NCBI GenBank assembly: GCA_035641235.1
Contig: DASQUP010000249.1
Coordinates: 1 to 15,802, forward strand
DNA: 15,802 bases
Reading direction: 5' to 3'
Source: DASQUP01 sp035641235
GTDB lineage: Bacteria > Actinomycetota > CADDZG01 > WHSQ01
The notes under the pieces were generated by a model that made no database searches, was not told where the DNA came from, and saw only the letters and a list, made by a program, of their open reading frames with translations. A program made the position numbers and the translations under genes. Below, one piece after another: positions 12,752 through 15,802 of the stretch (position 1 is its first letter; each line of letters begins with the position of its first letter).

Positions 12752-13198
12752 ATGGACCTGTTGCTAAGGGGGGTACTGGCGGGACTGATCGGGACCGTGT
12801 TCATGAACCTGTCGAGCGAGACCGAGATGCACATACGGGGTCGGCAGCCGAGCGTGGTTCCCGGGCGCGCCGCCAACAAGATGTTGAGCATCGTTGGGGT
12901 TCCCCAATTGGAGGGGGCCGCCCTAAAGGTGCTTTCGACCTGGACGCACTATCTGTACGGTGCCGCCTGGGGCGTCGTGCTGTGGGCGCTGCTGTCGACG
13001 CTCGAGCTGCCGATTGCTGCCGCCCTTCCCCTGTTCTTTGTGATCGTGTGGGGGACCGAGCAGGTAGAGCTTCCCGCGCTCGGGCTAACGCCCCCGTCAT
13101 GGAAGTGGGGGGCCAAGGAAGTTGCCATCGACCTCGGCCACCACGTCGTGTTCGCGATCGGCTCGGTCGTGGGCTGGGCGCTGCTCGGATCGGTGTAA
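12752..13198 (+). CDS. Small multi-pass membrane protein (uncharacterised)
   Basis: The 148-residue protein has about four hydrophobic helices: LLLRGVLAGLIGTVFMNL (3-20), YLYGAAWGVVLWALLSTL, IAAALPLFFVIVWGTEQVEL and HHVVFAIGSVVGWALLGSV at the end. A conserved-looking cytoplasmic stretch (SSETEMHIRGRQPSVVPGRAANK, about 21-43) resembles the loop of small DUF1440-like membrane proteins, but I cannot assign a family with confidence. The late HH pair and the charged residues in helices may matter. The ATG at 12752 follows AAGGAGGA with 6 nt spacing; upstream in-frame starts run into the structured leader. The function is unknown, and no partner gene is adjacent. Confidence 0.7.
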   Translation: MDLLLRGVLAGLIGTVFMNLSSETEMHIRGRQPSVVPGRAANKMLSIVGVPQLEGAALKVLSTWTHYLYGAAWGVVLWALLSTLELPIAAALPLFFVIVWGTEQVELPALGLTPPSWKWGAKEVAIDLGHHVVFAIGSVVGWALLGSV

Positions 13199-13585
13199 CC
13201 CGACCGGCGGCGACTCCGCTCGAAAACGGCATGACACGACGACGGAGTTGTTCTCACGAGCAGGTCGGAAACGGCAGTCTTTGATCGGTCTTCTCTGGCA
13301 CCCTTAGAGCACGATCATCTGACTTTGGAGCTGGGAGGGAATGAGGGAGTCTCCATGAGCTTTTTTGCCAAGTTTCCCGGCCCGACCTTTATTGCTTCCG
13401 CCACCGCTGATTGTGTCAGCAGACGGACATTTTCGGATTTATTGGTGGGCGGTTGCGGTTAGCTGTCGGAGCTCACAACTTGGCGTTGGGGGGCTCATGA
13501 GGCTCACCCTGCAATTGACACCACTAGAAATGATCGAACGCGGGAACCGAACGTCGACCTCGTCGCTTCGGAGAAAGGAGCCGTC
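13199..13585. other. 387-bp intergenic region with no recognised gene
   Basis: A near-exact 12-mer direct repeat, TCGAAAACGGCA (13220-13231) and TCGGAAACGGCA (13265-13276), lies near the left end. Between 13330 and 13354 the DNA is purine-rich (GGAGGGAATGAGGGAG). A small ORF (13355-13462) is listed separately. No tRNA, riboswitch or terminator that I recognise is present. Confidence 0.3.
13355..13462 (+). CDS. Possible 35-residue small ORF before the radical SAM gene
   Basis: ATG 13355 to TAG 13462 encodes 35 residues beginning MSFFAKFPGPTF and ending LLVGGCG. GGGAG lies 4 nt before the ATG. It contains two cysteines. It lies 123 bp before a radical SAM gene, a position sometimes occupied by a peptide substrate, but the length and lack of a known leader make this weak. 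It may be chance. Confidence 0.25.
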   Translation: MSFFAKFPGPTFIASATADCVSRRTFSDLLVGGCG

Positions 13586-15007
13586 ATGGCCCGAGCCCCT
13601 TCTGTGGAAGCCAGACTCGCCGTCACGCAGTCGCTGTGCCCCAGGTGCAAGGGCCTCGTCGAAGCCGAGGTGATCCGCAGAGACGACCGCATCGTCATGG
13701 TCAAGCACTGCCCGAGGCACGGCGTTTTCGAAGCGCTCACTTGCTCGGATGCCGACTGGTATGAATGGAGTCGGCGCTTCCAGCGACCGGGGCGCGCGCC
13801 GGTTCACCGCGCAACCGAATCCGAGCTCGGATGTCCGTACGATTGTGGTTTCTGTCCGGAGCATCAACAACACGCGTGCGTGACACTCTTTGAGATCACG
13901 CAGGCCTGCAATCTCGAGTGCCCCGCGTGCTTTGCGGCCAGCCCTCATGGATCGCACTCGTCATCGGAAGAGATCGACGCGATGCTCGACGCAGTGAACA
14001 TGGCCGAGGGTGGGCCGGCGGACGTGGTCATGCTGTCCGGGGGTGAGCCGACCATTCACCCCGAGTTCGAGGGGATCGTGGAGCGCATATCGAGTTCCGG
14101 ACGGGTCAGGCACCTCATGGTGAACTCGAACGGCATTCGGTTCGCGCGGGAGCCCGGGCTGTGCGAGTTGCTCGCTTCGAACGGAGTCAAGGTGTACCTG
14201 CAGTTCGATGGACTGCAGAGCGGATCCATCGAGATGCTGCGCGGCAGTGATCTCGTCGAGACCAAACTGAAGGCTCTCGACACGCTGGGAGCGGCCGGAG
14301 TAACCGTCGTGCTCGTAGCAACGATCGCGAAGGGCGTGAACGACCACGAGATCGGGGCGATCGTAGATCTCGGCCTCGAGCACCAAGCCGTGCGGGCGGT
14401 GAGCTTCCAACCCCAGTTCGGTGAGGGTCGATGGGTCCCATTCGACCCCATGGATCGCACCACCGTCACGGACGTGATATCGGCAATCGCCGAACAGACC
14501 GCCGGCGCGTTCGTGGCGAGCGATTTCGTGCCCATCCCGTGCTGCGATCCGATGTGTACGGCGGCAACCTACGCGTGGGTAACGGACGGCGCGGTGACCC
14601 CACTACCGCGCATCGTCAACGTCGAGCATTATCTCGACTACATCCAGAATGCTGCCTCTCCCTCCCTGAGCCCGATCCTCGAAGAGGATTTCGCAGAGAT
14701 GCGGACGACGTTGGAGACCCTGTACTCGAAGTCGAACCCAGCCGGTTCCGAAGGACAGATCCATGCGTTCTCCTGTGCGTGCGAGCCTCTGCTCGAGTTG
14801 GGAACGCGCGATCTCTCTCAGCATCTCTTCACGATCACGATCGAGGCCTTCATGGACCGTCATAACTTCGACGTGGCCAGGGCGCGCAAGTGCTGCATCC
14901 AGGAGGCGCTTCCGGACGGGAGGATCGTGCCGTTCTGCGTCTACAACACCCTGTACAGGTTCGCTCCGGAGAAGCGGGCTCGACCTGTGGCCCAGTTGAA
15001 GGCGTGA
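13586..15007 (+). CDS. Cysteine-rich radical SAM protein (TrsS / MJ0619 / Tes-like group)
   Basis: The 473-residue protein has an N-terminal cysteine region (CPRCKG with C18, C21; HCPRHG with C42; C53), then CPYDCGFCPEHQQHAC (C83, C87, C90, C98). The radical SAM motif is ITQACNLECPACFA, CX3CX2C at C108/C112/C115, with SGGEPTIHPEF (151-161) as the SAM-contact motif. The C-terminal third has further cysteines: C319, C320, C324; C397, C399; the pair C436/C437 in RKCCIQ; and C451 in PDGRIVPFCVYN. That tail and the CPxHG start resemble the MJ0619 / tetraether-synthase (Tes) group and also bacterial TrsS, so extra iron-sulfur clusters are likely. It catalyses an unknown radical reaction, possibly alkylation or C-C chemistry. 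The ATG at 13586 has AAAGGAG 6 nt upstream. The methyltransferase gene follows after 5 bp, so the two form an operon. Confidence 0.85.
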   Translation: MARAPSVEARLAVTQSLCPRCKGLVEAEVIRRDDRIVMVKHCPRHGVFEALTCSDADWYEWSRRFQRPGRAPVHRATESELGCPYDCGFCPEHQQHACVTLFEITQACNLECPACFAASPHGSHSSSEEIDAMLDAVNMAEGGPADVVMLSGGEPTIHPEFEGIVERISSSGRVRHLMVNSNGIRFAREPGLCELLASNGVKVYLQFDGLQSGSIEMLRGSDLVETKLKALDTLGAAGVTVVLVATIAKGVNDHEIGAIVDLGLEHQAVRAVSFQPQFGEGRWVPFDPMDRTTVTDVISAIAEQTAGAFVASDFVPIPCCDPMCTAATYAWVTDGAVTPLPRIVNVEHYLDYIQNAASPSLSPILEEDFAEMRTTLETLYSKSNPAGSEGQIHAFSCACEPLLELGTRDLSQHLFTITIEAFMDRHNFDVARARKCCIQEALPDGRIVPFCVYNTLYRFAPEKRARPVAQLKA

Positions 15008-15012
15008 CCGGC

Positions 15013-15802
15013 GTGACGAGTTTCGGGACTGTCTCCGAGATCAAACAGTCATGTTGCGCAACCTGGCAGCACCCGGCGGCTCGGCTCCTGCTCGGTGATC
15101 ATCTCCACCCCGGTGGGCGCGCGCTGACCGAGACCGCCATCGACGCGACCTGCGCTGGAGCCGGCGACATAGTTCTCGACGTTGGCTGTGGGCATGGGTC
15201 CTCCGTGCGACTCATGCGAGAACGGGGAATAAGCGCTGTCGGTATAGACCTATCTGAGCCTGCGGCGAGAGAAGCCTCACTTGAGGGTTCGGTTCTGGTG
15301 GGCGACGGGGAATGCCTGCCTCTGTCGCCCGGGAGTTTCGACGGTGCGCTCGCCGAATGCGTGGTCTCCCTGTTTATCGACAAGGTCCGAGCTCTTGGCG
15401 AACTGAACAAGGTCCTCAAACCGGGCAGCCGCGTGGTCATATCCGACGTGGTAGTAGAGGAGCCACTGGACCCCGTGATTGATGGGACGGCAGCGTGGTC
15501 CTGCTGCATAGGTGGTGCGGTCTCGAGAGAGGAGTACGTGCGACTGCTCTCCGGCGCAGGCTTCGTCACGATCGAGGCGGGAGACCAATCGGAAGCCCTA
15601 GTCGCCACAATCCAGCAGGTGAGGCGCCGGCTATCGCTCTTGGAGATGACGGCAGCCGTTGGTCAGGCAAACCTCGAAGACTTCGGCGTCTCCTCCGGCG
15701 TCCTCGAACGCGCTCGTGACATCGCGGCCATTTTGATCGATGAAGTCCGGAGGGGCGCCCTCGGATACATCCTGATCACCGCTCGAAAACCCTGGGGCGA
15801 CG
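15013..15802 (+). CDS. SAM-dependent methyltransferase, TrsM/DVU_1556-like (partial)
   Basis: The gene runs off the right edge; at least 263 residues are present. The N-terminus carries SCCATWQHPAARLLLGD (13-29, with C14/C15), followed by HPGGRALTE (32-40), then motif I VLDVGCGHGSS (54-64), the strand-2 acidic residue in GIDLS (77-81), GDGECLPL (98-105), AECVVSLF with E115/C116, KPGSRVVISD and a second CC pair (164-165). This cysteine pattern, with the CCA-x-W start, is what I recall for the TrsM / DVU_1556-like methyltransferases that accompany TrsS radical SAM (seleno)proteins. The GTG start at 15013 is 5 bp after the radical SAM stop, with GAAGG about 10 nt upstream. The paired cysteines may bind a metal or be redox-active; the substrate is unknown. 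The end of the gene is not seen. Confidence 0.8.
   Translation, partial: MTSFGTVSEIKQSCCATWQHPAARLLLGDHLHPGGRALTETAIDATCAGAGDIVLDVGCGHGSSVRLMRERGISAVGIDLSEPAAREASLEGSVLVGDGECLPLSPGSFDGALAECVVSLFIDKVRALGELNKVLKPGSRVVISDVVVEEPLDPVIDGTAAWSCCIGGAVSREEYVRLLSGAGFVTIEAGDQSEALVATIQQVRRRLSLLEMTAAVGQANLEDFGVSSGVLERARDIAAILIDEVRRGALGYILITARKPWGD

Noticed and set aside
13220..13276. 12-mer near-repeat TCGRAAACGGCA in the intergenic region
   Set aside because: Only two copies occur with one mismatch, and there is no link to a promoter or gene start. It is noted under the intergenic entry.
12499..13284. 261-residue plus-strand ORF
   Set aside because: It overlaps the membrane-protein gene in another frame and has no hydrophobic helices or motifs. 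The membrane frame has a good ribosome binding site.

Overview
The window is about 15.8 kb of GC-rich, gene-dense DNA, and it reads as chromosome of an actinobacterium or a close relative. The evidence is the strong G/C bias at third codon positions, a PPOX-class F420-type oxidoreductase, a DrrA/DrrB-type ABC exporter coupled to DUF4097 and a ribbon-helix-helix protein, GTG/TTG starts, and several genes whose -10 box sits only 6-7 nt before the start codon (leaderless style). I saw no rRNA, tRNA, CRISPR array, intact insertion sequence or phage gene, and the species cannot be fixed from this sequence.

Layout. (1) 26-754 (+): a flavodoxin-fold protein. (2) 786-3999 (-): a four-gene operon of ribbon-helix-helix regulator, DUF4097 protein, DrrA-like ATPase and DrrB-like permease, with 4-nt overlaps between the last three genes. 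Its promoter has a 19-bp dyad between -35 and -10. (3) 4148-5193 (+): a metallo-beta-lactamase-fold protein with a degraded metal site, then a PPOX oxidoreductase, behind a MerR-type promoter with a 19-bp spacer. (4) 5227-6030 (+): a sulfotransferase, ending tail to tail with an EamA/DMT transporter (6027-6968, -). The transporter is divergent from a MocR-type regulator (7120-8523, +), which is followed by a VOC protein and a DUF1697 protein. (5) 9557-9892 (+): a decayed ABC-2 permease C-terminus. (6) 9915-11000: a MerR regulator and a divergent methyltransferase that share almost the same dyad as the 4.1 kb promoter. (7) 11182-12392: an orphan membrane-anchored protein, a frameshifted thioredoxin-reductase relic and a UBP-type zinc-finger protein. 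(8) 12752-13198 (+): a small multi-pass membrane protein behind a structured leader. (9) 13586-15802 (+): a cysteine-rich radical SAM enzyme of the TrsS / MJ0619 / Tes-like group, followed 5 bp later by a TrsM (DVU_1556)-like methyltransferase cut by the window edge.

The two most interesting systems are the candidate MerR regulon, where one operator type occurs at two loci 6.3 kb apart, and the radical SAM plus methyltransferase pair at the right end, whose substrate cannot be named from sequence. The two relic genes show that parts of the middle of the window have been rearranged or are decaying.
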